The position numbers and the translations under genes are program-made. A stretch of 64,000 bases of DNA from Tetraselmis striata (Eukaryota; Chlorophyta; Chlorodendrophyceae; Chlorodendrales; Chlorodendraceae). Below the pieces are notes generated by a model that worked only from the letters and a program-made list of their open reading frames with translations, had not been told where the DNA came from and did not search any database. Below, piece by piece: positions 11,909-23,239 of the stretch. How positions within the stretch are numbered: position 1 is the stretch's first letter; the number at the start of each line of letters is the position of its first letter. The stretch covers positions 1 through 64,000 of the forward strand of contig VCJN01002690.1 of assembly GCA_006384855.1 (NCBI GenBank), given 5' to 3'.

Positions 11909-13201
11909 TTAAGTCTCCACATTGGTCCTTGCAAGGATGCCCATGTCTGAAAAGAGCTTCTGATAGGCGCTGGTTGGCTCCAGGCATTCCATGGCAAATT
12001 TGTGGAGCGACTCCCGAATGTCGTCCCTGTCCAGGCGTGCAATAAACTCCCTGAGGTTCCGGTTCAGGTTGGAGTGGTGATAGCTGCCGCCCGCACTGTG
12101 GGGATTGCTGGTCATCTTCACGAACGGTTCAGACCGCAGCGCAGAAGGCAGCATACTCTCGCGGCTCACAAACACGGGCATTCCATTAATCAGCGACTCG
12201 TCCACGGCGCGCGGATTGGCGTCGACCCGCGCGTAGTGAATGAGCCCCTTTGCGTTGCAGGAATGCCGCGCCACGGTCTCCTGGGGTTGCTTCTTCCAAT
12301 GGATCACGACGCTTATCCCTCGCGTCTCGGCCAACTGTTGTATCATAACCGGGATCGAGCCTGGTTTTTTACTGCCGTTCACGGAGGAGTAGAAATGCAC
12401 GGTATAGTTAAGCAGAAGATGCGGGTCGACATTCTCTATGAAGTCAAGCTGTCCTTTCCAACCATGGAACCTCGCGATGTACAGCAAGTCGTTCTGTCGC
12501 GGCTGCTCGGCGCACCAGTCGACCCACTCGGCCAGCGCCTCGCGCTGCACGGGCTTCACCCAAGCGCCGTCGCGCATGACCCGGAAGTCGGAGAACACCT
12601 GAGGGAAGACTTCGTTGCGGTCGATCTCGTCACGCCGGCTAATGGGAAAGTGCCAGACGGTCGTCTCGCCGTCCTTCACCCACGGCTTTGACAGCGCGTC
12701 CAGGACGTCGGGGTAGTGCTCCGGACTGCCAAGCTCGGTAGTGTCTCCTGTGCCGGCGATTATGAGGAAGCGCGTGGTTTTTTCCGAACGCCTGCTTAAC
12801 CAGTCGTCGCAGTCGAAGTTGTTCGCTTGCTCTTCCAAACTGCCAGTGAAGCAGATTCGGCAGCGACCAGCCCGGCCATCCAGCGGTCGCACGTCTGTCA
12901 CAAGCAGCGGGCGGTCGCGACCCAGCACCCGGGCCAGATGAATCGGCATCCAGCCGCGCCAGTCCATAGAAGAAGCGTCGCAGAATCCACTCCAGGCCGT
13001 CGTTGCGCCGGTCTGAGCTAAGACCACAAAGCCGCTGGCGGCTGCCTTGGGGGTGAGCACCCCTCCCGACAGGCGACGCTCCTCTTCGATATGCTGTGTA
13101 TGACGCCCCGGCGGGAAGGCGCCCCTCCCCGCCGCCTCTGCCGCCGCCACCGCCACCGACCCGACAATCCAAAGCAGCGCCACACAGAACCCGCGCACCA
13201 T
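11909..13201 (-). CDS. Secreted GT4-like glycosyltransferase, intronless
   Basis: A single open frame of 430 residues starts with a clear signal peptide (MVRGFCVALLWIVGSVAVAA). The C-terminal half has features of GT-B fold, GT4-type glycosyltransferases: RFHGWKGQLDFI resembles the donor-domain entry strand with the R...KG pair. Later, DANPRAVDESLINGMPVFVS resembles the E-x7-E region that binds the nucleotide-sugar phosphate. Several N-x-S/T sites (NYT, NGS) fit a secretory or Golgi route. Substrate and linkage cannot be read. It lacks introns, unlike every other supported host gene here; a compact origin by retroposition or transfer is possible. The start ATG is the first in frame and gives the signal peptide. 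The family call rests on motif similarity only. Confidence 0.65.
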   Translation of the reverse strand: MVRGFCVALLWIVGSVAVAAAEAAGRGAFPPGRHTQHIEEERRLSGGVLTPKAAASGFVVLAQTGATTAWSGFCDASSMDWRGWMPIHLARVLGRDRPLLVTDVRPLDGRAGRCRICFTGSLEEQANNFDCDDWLSRRSEKTTRFLIIAGTGDTTELGSPEHYPDVLDALSKPWVKDGETTVWHFPISRRDEIDRNEVFPQVFSDFRVMRDGAWVKPVQREALAEWVDWCAEQPRQNDLLYIARFHGWKGQLDFIENVDPHLLLNYTVHFYSSVNGSKKPGSIPVMIQQLAETRGISVVIHWKKQPQETVARHSCNAKGLIHYARVDANPRAVDESLINGMPVFVSRESMLPSALRSEPFVKMTSNPHSAGGSYHHSNLNRNLREFIARLDRDDIRESLHKFAMECLEPTSAYQKLFSDMGILARTNVET

Positions 13202-14021
13202 TATCGCGGCTAAGGGAGACTATGAGTAGCGCTACTTTATCCTGCACCCAGCCTCTGGACCTGTGCCCGTCAGAACTCGTCGCGTATGTTTTTGGGTCGC
13301 GGTATGAGGTACCCGTCAGTCTGATATAGAGACTGTTTGGTACTGGGAGCTATGCACGGGCAGTCCGAGATATTCGTAGTGGGAATCGCGTACGCGGGGC
13401 CAAATGGGCCCCCACTGTTAAGTACTGCGCCCCCTTACGCCGGAACTTCAATTTTACCTAGCTAGCGTTTCGTCCCGGCATTTCTGCCGGATTCATCCCA
13501 TATTGATGCTACACGATGTAACGCCTCACGGGCCGCCGTCGGCCCATCGCTGCACCACCTCCGGCCCGACGGCTAGCACTTGTGCGAGCCGCTCCACAGC
13601 CTCGGTTTCAGGAATCCGGTGTCTCCCAGGTTCACCTCAATAAGCTAGCGTGCTCGATTTGTAAGGCGGGGGGTCGGGGCCTTGGAGTCGGGCGTGGTGT
13701 CGGCGACGAGCCAGAAGCAAATGCTCCGCATGTAATGGCGCGCAAGACGAGTGAGCAGCCATGTCGCCGCACAACCGCAGGCCCAGTACCTCAGCAGCTG
13801 ACAGTAGGCGGGCGCAACTGCTGATGTCGCTGCTGCTGGACGGCGACGGGGCCGGGGAGATGCGATTCCATCCGCGATCCAATGGCGCCTGGTTCGCCGC
13901 AATTGCCCTCCACTGCTGCTCGGAGCGTACGTCCGCCGTCGGGCTGTAACACCAGATGTACTAATGTTCCAGGAGCCTTTTGGGCGGAATGCTGGCGCAC
14001 GGCTGTACTACTGGTACCAGT
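13202..14021. other. Spacer with a diverged inverted match
   Basis: 13361-13430 is similar to the reverse complement of about 15058-15113, the short spacer between Helitron2-like copies 1 and 2 (CAGTCCGAGAT, TTCGTAGTGGGAA and AGTACTGCGCC blocks). No gene is recognised. Confidence 0.5.
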
Positions 14022-15005
14022 TCCCCTACCTCTTGGGTTGAGCGGAGGAAAAGGAGAGCCGCGTCCGAAATATCCTGGAATACGAGAGAATCGATACCGG
14101 TCGCAATACGGTTTTATCACGGATTTTTAGGCGTCCGTCCGTCCGTCCTCCTGTGCTGCGTCTTCGCGTATGAACCGTCATACGTTCGGTTTTCGGTCGT
14201 TTGATTTCTAGGCACACCTCCGAAGACGGCGAGATTCTGAATGGATGCGCGTGTATTCTAGCCCAGGCACGTCATGTATTCGTCTGAAACGCCAAAATAA
14301 CGCGGTACCGCAGCGCGTTTTTACTGCTGAATCGGCAAGCGAGACTCGCCCTCTATATTTATACAGCGACTATATACACGGTGGTCGGAGGATATGCTGC
14401 AACATGATGGTGTAAAAAGGGATCGCCGCGGTGCGGGGGCAGTCCGCCGACCCGGGGCCCGGCGTCCGTCGACGGACGGGCGACGGTCGAACGGCGGCGT
14501 CCGGCGTCCGGTGCCGGTACAGGCGGCGGGCGTGGCGATTCGCGCCGTGCCCGCCCCGTAGACCTGACGACCGGCCCGACCTGCGCGGCCTCGTGCGGGA
14601 TGCGGGCCGCCTGTAGGCGGCTTGTACTGTGCTGCTGATCTTGCAGTGCTGCTTTTTTTTTTTTTGGGGGGGTAGTACAACTTTTAGCGGTGGGTTGGGT
14701 ACCGGCCTTTTTGTAATGCACACCAGTAGTCAGCGGCCCGCTTTTACGCGGCTTGCAGATTTAATCTGTGTTACAGAATAATACGTCTCTGTTGAAAAAC
14801 AATAAATTACTGACGAAAAAAAATAAATTACTGGCGAAAAATAAATACTGACAAATCTAACGCTAATAAAAGCATTATTACCCGGAAACAACAGTAGTAC
14901 AAGATCCACAGTCCAAGCCGGCTAAAAGCGGCCCGCATCCCGCACCACGCTCAACCCAAGAGGTAGGGGCACCTCCACAAATCCCCGGCGCGAAGCGCCG
15001 CTTAG
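14022..15005 (+). mobile_element. Helitron2-like non-autonomous element, copy 1
   Basis: The element starts TCCCCTACCTCTTGGGTTG, and the inverse of this 5' end (CAACCCAAGAGGTAGGGG) lies internally at 14952-14969, about 36 bp before the right end. After it come a hairpin (CGGCGC-GAA-GCGCCG) and the terminus CTTAG. Such asymmetric inverted repeats plus a 3' hairpin are the hallmark of Helitron2/Helentron-type rolling-circle elements. The insertion lies between T and T, as that group prefers. An inner 18-bp inverted pair (14593-14610 and 14928-14945) adds structure. No Rep/helicase is encoded, so it is non-autonomous. Overlapping open frames of about 120 residues inside are not convincing. Confidence 0.75.
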
Positions 15006-15130
15006 TACTAATATCGCTGGTTTTAATTAATTATAGTTTCGGCGTACATGCATCTGCGGCGCAGTACTTTGAAAGGGGGTCCCACGTGGTTCCCACTACG
15101 AACATCTCGGACTGACCGGAAAGCCGAGGT

Positions 15131-16114
15131 TCCCCTACCTCTTGGGTTGAGCGGAGGAAAAGGAGAGCCGCGTCCGAAATATCCTGGAATACGAGAGAAT
15201 CGATACCGGTCGCAATACGGTTTTATCACGGATTTTTAGGCGTCCGTCCGTCCGTCCTCCTGTGCTGCGTCTTCGCGTATGAACCGTCATACGTTCGGTT
15301 TTCGGTCGTTTGATTTCTAGGCACACCTCCGAAGACGGCGAGATTCTGAATGGATGCGCGTGTATTCTAGCCCAGGCACGTCATGTATTCGTCTGAAACG
15401 CCAAAATAACGCGGTACCGCAGCGCGTTTTTACTGCTGAATCGGCAAGCGAGACGCGCCCTCTATATTTATACAGCGACTATATACACGGTGGTCGGAGG
15501 ATATGCTGCAACATGATGGTGTAAAAAGGGATCGCCGCGGTGCGGGGGCAGTCCGCCGACCCGGGGCCCGGCGTCCGTCGACGGACGGGCGACGGTCGAA
15601 CGGCGGCGTCCGGCGTCCGGTGCCGGTACAGGCGGCGGGCGTGGCGATTCGCGCCGTGCCCGCCCCGTAGACCTGACGACCGGCCCGACCTGCGCGGCCT
15701 CGTGCGGGATGCGGGCCGCCTGTAGGCGGCTTGTACTGTGCTGCTGATCTTGCAGTGCTGCTTTTTTTTTTTTGGGGGGGGTAGTACAACTTTTAGCGGT
15801 GGGTTGGGTACCGGCCTTTTTGTAATGCACACCAGTAGTCAGCGGCCCGCTTTTACGCGGCTTGCAGATTTAATCTGTGTTACAGAATAATACGTCTCTG
15901 TTGAAAAACAATAAATTACTGACGAAAAAAAATAAATTACTGGCGAAAAAAAAATACTGACAAATCTAACGCTAATAAAAGCATTATTACCCGGAAACAA
16001 CAGTAGTACAAGATCCACAGTCCAAGCCGGCTAAAAGCGGCCCGCATCCCGCACCACGCTCAACCCAAGAGGTAGGGGCACCTCCACAAATCCCCGGCGC
16101 GAAGCGCCGCTTAG
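15131..16114 (+). mobile_element. Helitron2-like non-autonomous element, copy 2
   Basis: Nearly identical to copy 1 and of the same length (984 bp), with the same ends, the same 3' hairpin and T on both sides. It differs from copy 1 by only a few substitutions and small homopolymer changes. It follows copy 1 by 125 bp in the same orientation. Confidence 0.75.
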
Positions 16115-16134
16115 TACCAATATACCAAGCATAT

Positions 16135-17081
16135 TCCCCTACCTCTTTGGGTTGAGCGGAGGAAAAGGAGAGCCGCGTCCGAAATCGCCTGGAATACGCG
16201 AGAATCGATACCGGTTACAATACGGTTTTATCACGGATTTTTAGGCGTCCGTCCTCCGTCCGTCCGTCCTCCTGTGCTGCGTCTTCGCGTATGAACCGTC
16301 ATATCTTCGATGTGTGCTCGTTTGATTTCTAGGCACACCTCCGAAGACGGCAAGATTCTGAATGGATGCGCGTGTATTCTAGCTCAGGCACGTCATGTAT
16401 TCGTCTAAAACGCCAAAATAACGCGGTACCGCAGCGCGTTTTTATTGCTGAATCAGCATTCGAGGCTATCCAGCGACTATTCCTTACCTACACACGGTAG
16501 TCCAAGTATGGTGCTGTAAAAAGGGGTCGCCGCGGTGCGGGGGCAGTCCGCCGACCCGGGGCCCGGCGTCCGTCGACGGACGGGCGACGGTCGAACGGCG
16601 GCGTCCGGCGTCCGGTGCCGGTACAGGCGGCGGGCGTGGCGATTCGCGGCGTGCCCGCCCCGTAGACCTGACGACCGGCCCGACCTGCGCGGCCTCGTGC
16701 GGGATGCGGGCCGCCTGTAGGCGGCTTGTACTGTATTGCTGATCTTGCAGTGCTGTTTTTTTTTTTTGGGTAGTACAACTTTTAGCGGTGGGTTGGGTAC
16801 CGGCCTTTTTGTAATGCACACCAGTAGTCAGCGGCCCGCTTTTACGCGGCTTGCAGATTTAATCTGTTTTACAAAATAAATTAATACGTCTCTTTTGAAA
16901 AATAAATTACTGACAAATCTATCTAACGCTAAAAGCATTATTACCCGGAAACAACAGTATTACAGGATCAACACTACTGTACAAGCCGGCTAAAAGCGGC
17001 CCGTATCCCGCACGGCCGCACCACGCTCAACCCAAGAGGTAGGGGCACCTCCACAAATCCCCGGCGCGAAGCGCCGCTTAG
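16135..17081 (+). mobile_element. Helitron2-like non-autonomous element, copy 3
   Basis: Same ends and 3' hairpin as copies 1 and 2, T on both sides, same orientation, 20 bp after copy 2. It is 947 bp long and clearly more diverged, with several small indels in the AT-rich part, so it belongs to an older insertion or another source copy. Confidence 0.72.
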
Positions 17082-18810
17082 TTTTGATATTATATTCGAT
17101 TATTCCTCAAGATTGTCGCGCATTATTCCATATATATTCGCATTATTTGTCGCGTCGCGGCTTGCTCACAGTACTCGTACCTGAAAAGTCGTTGCAAACA
17201 GTCGGCATCGGACGCCATCCACTCGCAGCGCGCAGCCAACACAGACCACGCACGCTGTAACCTCGCTACATGGGTCTATGGCCAGCTGCTAGAGGCAGCG
17301 GGATCACCGGGTTGTGCTCCCAGCACTTCCCCGTGGCACGCTGGTGGTGGTGGTGACGCGATTGGTGGCGGCATTAACCGACAGCGCAATTCGAACCACG
17401 TACAGCCTTGTATAGTCCTTTATAGTCCTTTGTGCCTCTGGTCGCGACTGACGACTTGCTGCTCAGACACGCGCGCAAATAGCGACTAACGCCAGCACCC
17501 ACAACTCAAAATATGTGCTCGCCCGTACCAGCAGTCGCTAGGACCTTCGAACCGTGCGGTCATGGTCGCTATATATGCTACTGGATTCCAAACATGAAAT
17601 CGAGTATAGTTTTGCCAAAAGGTGCTATGCGGGGGCTGATTAAGAAGCGCCATTTTATGGCTAGGAAGGTTCAGCCAAGAGGGGGAGAGAAAGTCGGAGG
17701 AGGAGCCTGCAAGGCGGAAACGGAAAACGGGAGGGTGCTGCCGAAGGCAGCGAGCTGAAAGATGGCAAGCGAGCTGGTGGTGGCTGTCCTAAGTAGCACC
17801 CCATCGGGGAGCGCATGGCTCGCGGCGATGGGGCAGCCCGTACTGAAACCCGCCGACGGTATTCTTAACTAAACCGATTAAAACCACCAACACACCGTAC
17901 GGGTCGCACTAAAACAGTTGAATTGTTGGGAAACCCCATTAACATGTTCAGTTCATTTCACACGTGCAATCGAAACTGGTTTTGGCAATTACACACAATT
18001 CGTTTACGATTGCGAGCGTGCCGACCAGACAAAGACGGAAGATGATACGATGTCTTGAGTTGTGGAAGGGTCTCGCGCTGATGAGTGTTTAGGAATCTCG
18101 ATCAAGGCGCAAGCGCAGAACGGACGCAGATGGGAGATGTGGACGTCGCGAACATCGGCCCGACATAAGCCGGACGTGTAGCGAAATCAAAGCGCAAGCA
18201 TGCATGCAGAAAAACGGCGTCAACAAGCATGCATGCATCCGTGGCGGCGCGCGACATGAACCGGAATTGTAGGCCAGAAGGAGCGGGCACGTTGGCGACG
18301 ACTGCCCAGCACAGCGACACAGGTAGGGCCAGTACGAGCTGCGCGATCGGACGCCCGAGCGCGGCGTAAAGCTAAACCAGATGAAGTACGGTACGATGTA
18401 CGCGATGCGACGGTAACCCTATATGGCAAGGAGGGTCGGACGCCTTTCGAGGGGACTTGGGTAGAGGTGACCAAGAAAATGCGTTGCTGCGCGTGTGGCG
18501 TCTGCTTCACGAAGACTATGTTCTACAAGCAAGGATGAGCGTGCGCCCAGTCGCCCCCGTCCGCCGCGCATGTCGCAGCCGGTGGTGATGGCGCCCTGCG
18601 GTAGCTGCTGCACTGTACGGCCGTCACCCCTATGCTCCGTCCGGACCCTTGCAGACCGAAACGCGGGGCGAGCCTCCGGGTGCATCGATACCGTCGCCGC
18701 CGCCACCGCCCCCGCCGCCTCTCGGCCGCTCTCGTCTCCCCGAAACGAATCAGTGAGCCCCGCACCCAGCGGCCGGGAGGGGCCGCGTTCGGTGTCATTT
18801 GATGGTGGCA
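17082..18810. other. Spacer, nothing recognised
   Basis: Only short open frames are present, the longest intervals near 17513-17758 and 18102-18510. None has a domain or a splice partner. Confidence 0.45.
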
Positions 18811-18819
18811 TGTCAGCAA

Positions 18820-20921
18820 GCATGGTAGCGCAGGAGATGAATGCCGAACTTCACATGGGCGCTGTCATAACCAAGACGTTCGGGACGCGGGGGAGCTTTT
18901 TCGGCCAGTTAGTCCCCTCCCCCCCCCCCCCCCGCCACATGTTGCTCTTGCTCCCCGACGTCTCGTTACACATACGATAGGCCCACCGCCGACTTGTGAT
19001 AGCCACCCGTGTGTATCATCCAATACCCAGGTCGTCGGCTAGAGATGGGATAACGAGGACGCAGACCCGGTTGATAGGGAGCTGGTGATGATAGTGATTT
19101 CCGACGACGGCGACTCGGAAGAGCTAACTGAGTCGAAGATACAACCGCTATACCCGACGACAGAGCTGTTGAGCGATTTCACTCGCAGGTTGCCTCAAGG
19201 CGCCATTGACGCCCTACCGGGCGCACCCACCGACGGTGCCTTCGGGGGGGGGGGGGGGGCTTAGTTATTGGCTTAGGGGTGAAGGTATCGCACTGGCCAC
19301 GTGTCAACGATGATTTGCTGTGCTTCATCCTGATTACAAGCGCATTCGTTTAGACGCTTGCGCGCATATATATGTGAACCTGACATGAGCCACGCGAACT
19401 TCTTGACGCCGATAGCGACGCCAAAGACATTGTCGCGGGGGTGTGGAAGGCACCCCTTCAGACGACGGCGAAAGAGAAGATGTTGCAAGCTGTGACTTCA
19501 GTACCGGAACCTCAGCCGCCGTGCAGCAAGGCGCCTCAGCCGCCCCCGCCAACTGGGCGGCCTGCGCAATGGCGATGGATAAGTATTGCTGTCAAGGAAC
19601 TGGCACATTCGAGCTTGAGCCGGCATGGAAGCGCGCATATGAAATGGGGCTCGACTCCCATAACATCAAGTGACCCCCCCCCCCCCCCCCCGGGCCCCAT
19701 GCCCCCCCTCTACCCCCCATTTAGTCAGAATCTTTACTCAGGTCATAGGTCGGAATCTTAACGCACCATGTTCCGGGTATATATATATATATATATATAC
19801 GCAACTTTCTACTACCATGTGAACCGCCTACCGCGTGCCCTGCTACGCGTTGCTACGCTGCTGCGCGTTGGCGCCTAGCTGCCCCGGCCTCGGCGCGTTG
19901 GCGCCCCGTTGTCCCGGCCGCGGCGAGTTGGCGCCCCGCTGTCCCGGCCGCGGCGCGTAGGCGCCCCGCTGCCCCGGCCCCGCTGCTATCACGCCTTACC
20001 TGTCGCGCTGAAGTACATCGGGGAGAAACTGTGCTGCTTCTATGTTGATCCGACATAGTGACAGACCAGCACTTATCCAAGTTTGGCATGTCCTCACAGG
20101 ATGTGGGGCAGTATGTGTGGTGCACATATAACACAATGACCCTGCACTACTAGCTGAATTTCCGTATAGCTTGTAAATGCACGAGCACATCATCGGCGAG
20201 GTCAAAGACGGCTTCATGACAATGGTGGAGAAGACATACCCTCTGCGAACAGAGTACGCCCCCCCATCCTGCTATGCAAGTGCACGTTGGCTAATGTATA
20301 GCTATATGGTCTTTTGATTACATACTTTGTGCGTTTTCTTGTACAGACCTCCTGAGTTGTGCTCACATGCGGAGCGTGCTGCATACCTTGAGTATGATGC
20401 GCAATGCGCTCACCGTGAGGAAGCGGAGCTGCAATTGCAGTCCTACCTGAAGCATGAAGGCGTCTTCGGACGTGCCACGACCCAGGCCAACGCCAAGAAG
20501 ATGGCTGCTGCAGAACGGTGGCATCAGTATGGCGGCCATGTGCCACATCTGCAGCTGGTGGCGGTGCGGTGCTTGGCACAGATGGTTGGAGTAGGTGGCG
20601 CTGAGCGTGGCCACAAGGAGATGAAATTCGTCAAGAGCAAGGTCCGCAATCGCCTGATTCATCATCCCCATGACTGAGAAGCTCATCTACACCAGGCACA
20701 ATCTCATGCAGCTTGAGGGGAGGAAGCGGTTGGGCTTTCGAGAGAAGCCATTGGCATGGTACCTGTGGGACGAGGAGCATGATGATTCCATGGAGGTGGA
20801 CTGGGGCGATGTTTGGGGCGATGCTCGGCGTATGAGGCTACCAAGGAGGCAGAGCAGAAGTATGAGGCTGCCAAGGAGGCTCTCATCGCACGGACAGCAG
20901 GCAGCAGCGCGGCTAAGATAG
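18820..20921 (+). mobile_element. Decayed hAT-like transposon with Tudor-like N-terminal part
   Basis: The best evidence is 20345-20900, which encodes a hAT-type C-terminal dimerisation region: W..Y....P.L..VAVRCLAQM, then ERGHKEMKFVKSKVRNRL, the usual ER.fS..k.vk.k.RNRL block. A GT-AG intron (about 20249-20345) joins it to an upstream coding piece containing EHIIGEVKDGFMTMVEK. The frame shifts once near 20665, where the match continues with EKLIYTRHNLMQLEGRKRL, so the copy is broken. Upstream on the same strand, GAVITKTFGTRGSFFGQLV (18855-18911) and VISDDGDSEELTESKIQPL (from about 19093) look like the two halves of a Tudor/agenet-like module. Terminal repeats were not found; the left boundary is a guess. 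Confidence 0.5.
19862..19982. repeat. 30-bp GC-rich tandem repeat, four units
   Basis: About four imperfect copies of a 30-bp unit of the form GGCGCGTTGGCGCCCCG followed by TTGTCCCGGCCGC. It lies inside the hAT-like region and gives a 10-residue Ala/Gly/Arg periodicity on the minus strand. Confidence 0.8.
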
Positions 20922-22642
20922 CCGCTTCGGCAGCGCGCCACACCCCCCCCCCTTCTATAGAGGAAGTTCACCCATCCACCCTTCCCCGGGAGCAGCCCCA
21001 GGAGGGGGGGGCGCATGTTACAAGCAGGTTGGGGAGGCGGATTCGCCGGCCTGGAAACCTCGCTGATTTTGCCACGTAACTTGTGCAATATTTGACCATG
21101 ATCCGGCCTCTGCGGCGCTCTGGAGGGGGGGGGGGGGGGGGGGGGGAGGGGGGGGGGGGTGGGCGGGCGCGCTCTTGCGCTGACGTGGGTTGGGTGTTAT
21201 AACATGAATTAACGTGTTTTAACACATAAACCTGGCCATAGAATTAACTAATTACAAGTTACGGCCAACCCAGCTTGTGTGCGATAGAATTGTCACATGT
21301 TTCCCCCGCAGGGTGACGCAGAGACCAAGTCGTGGGGCGCCCCTCCTGGGCGCGTTCATCACGTTGCGGTCGGCATGGACGCGTACCCCGCAGCGCGGAC
21401 TCCTTGAGGCGGTGCAATACGTTTTCGAGGACGGGGTCTTGGCCTTTCACGTCTCATCGGGCGCCACCCGGCCCAACCCGCCGAGGGCGCTTCTACTGGC
21501 AAATGGCGCGCGTCACTCGGCATCATCGTGGCCCTCTTGGCCAATATACATGGGGTATGGCCAGGGGACAAGACTCCATGCGTGCATCTACCCAGAAGAG
21601 AAGCGGGCGGCTTCCACAACGTTCACATCCACTACCAGCTGGCGACGGCCTCCGCATGGGCTGCAACGATCGTGCGTGACAAATACCCACAAGGCAACCA
21701 ACGAGGTCGCCGACGACCAAGACTTGATCTCCCGCATTCAATGGTGTCCTCCCTCTCCCCTCTCAGTTATTCACCTCACCCACGAGACACGAACTCTCTA
21801 ACGTCTTGATGTGTGTCATTGTGCGCGCGTAGTGGAGATAGGCGCGTCGCCGGCATAAGGCGCACCTCGAGGCGTTGAAGATGCAACATGCCGGGATATG
21901 GACGCCAGAATATGACACTACGTTGGTATCGGACGATGCTTCGCTTGCATGTTCATGGAGGGATGGGCTGTACGGCAGGTTGTGGGTGACCGGTGGCCGA
22001 GTTGGACCAAGAAGCCCTGAGGAGGGTAAAGATCCCACAACCTCTCGAACCAACCTGTGCGCCATGCTTACCAGCACCCACCGCCTCAGCCTCTTGGGCG
22101 TCTTTCCGTGTTACCGACTGACGGCGCCAACAACCAGGCATCGGCCCACCTTGAGCGGAGGATCCTGCCGCAAGAGCTCAGGTGGGCGTGATGGTGGCAT
22201 CAGCGGCGGACCGCGGCCGAGGCCGGCGGACCGCCACAGAGGGCGTGGTGGGGCAATCAACGTCTGCGGGATATTTTGAGCGATGGCGGAAAGTAGAGCC
22301 AAGATACAGCATGGCGACCCTACATTGCGCGGTACCAATGTATTACTGATGGAACAGGAAAGCCCTTTCGGGAGTGGGGCGATTACTGCAGTAGTAATTC
22401 ATGTAGTAATGTCAATTCACGGTAGCCGCCCGTAGTGGCGACGACTGCCCGTAGTTCTCCGGAAAAGAACACCATTACTGATCACGTGATGAGGCGGGGC
22501 TGGGAAACGAAGGAGGATGGCCGGAAGCGGGAGCTGAAAATACACTTTATGTGTTCCCTACTATGGTTAGAGATGGCATGCTCTAAGAGCGACGCAATAT
22601 GAGCGTATGTAGCGGCGGAGAGCAGCATGCTAGCACGTTGTA
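20922..22642. other. Spacer with long poly-G run, no gene recognised
   Basis: A poly-G tract of about 35 bases interrupted by single A/T lies at about 21125-21160. Open frames of up to 174 residues (21277-21801) and 134 residues (21875-22279) are present on the plus strand but overlap others in different phases and have no recognised domain. Confidence 0.4.
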
Positions 22643-23034
22643 ATCAATATCAATATCAATATCAATTTCAATTTCAATTTCAATTTCAATATCAATATCA
22701 ATATCAATATCAATATCAATATCAATATCAATTTCAATTTCAATTTCAATTTCAATTTCAATTTCAATATCAATATCAATATCAATATCAATATCAATAT
22801 CAATATCAATATCAATATCAATATCAATATCAATATCAATATCAATATCAATATCAATATCAATATCAATATCAATATCAATATCAATTTCAATTTCAAT
22901 TTCAATTTCAATTTCAATTTCAATTTCAATATCAATATCAATTTCAATTTCAATTTCAATTTCAATTTCAATTTCAATTTCAATTTCAATTTCAATTTCA
23001 ATTTCAATTTCAATTTCAATTTCAATTTCAATTT
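22643..23034. repeat. Hexanucleotide microsatellite (TCAATA)/(TCAATT)
   Basis: About 390 bp of an uninterrupted 6-bp lattice in which each unit is CAATAT or CAATTT, arranged in blocks of one type then the other. It is open in several frames (Gln-Tyr/Gln-Phe on plus, Glu-Ile/Asp-Ile or Lys-Leu on minus); these are not genes. Confidence 0.95.
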
Positions 23035-23239
23035 CGGGGGCGAGGGGTAGGACCGTAGGAGAGGGGTGGGGTGGGGCCCGAGCCATAGCGCTGCCACTAG
23101 GGATCCTCGGCAAGCTGTAAAATACTTTGACCAGCAAAATAATCTCATCGCTCGGGGGGAGGGGGGGGGGGCGGAGAATGTGGGGGTTAGACCCGGCGGG
23201 TGTGCGCCCAAACTACCTTGCGGTAAACTTACGTTTACC

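Noticed and set aside
12002-12691. 229-residue plus-strand frame
   Set aside because: It is antisense to the glycosyltransferase-like gene, which has the signal peptide and motifs.
14321-14723. Three overlapping 117-120-residue frames repeated in all Helitron2-like copies
   Set aside because: They overlap in different phases of one GC-rich block, have no domain, and are conserved only because the copies are recent.
19850-20000. Possible CRISPR-like array
   Set aside because: It is a simple 30-bp tandem repeat without spacers, in a eukaryotic setting.
22583-23211. Long Gln-Tyr/Gln-Phe, Glu-Ile and Lys-Leu frames
   Set aside because: They are translations of the hexamer microsatellite in several frames.
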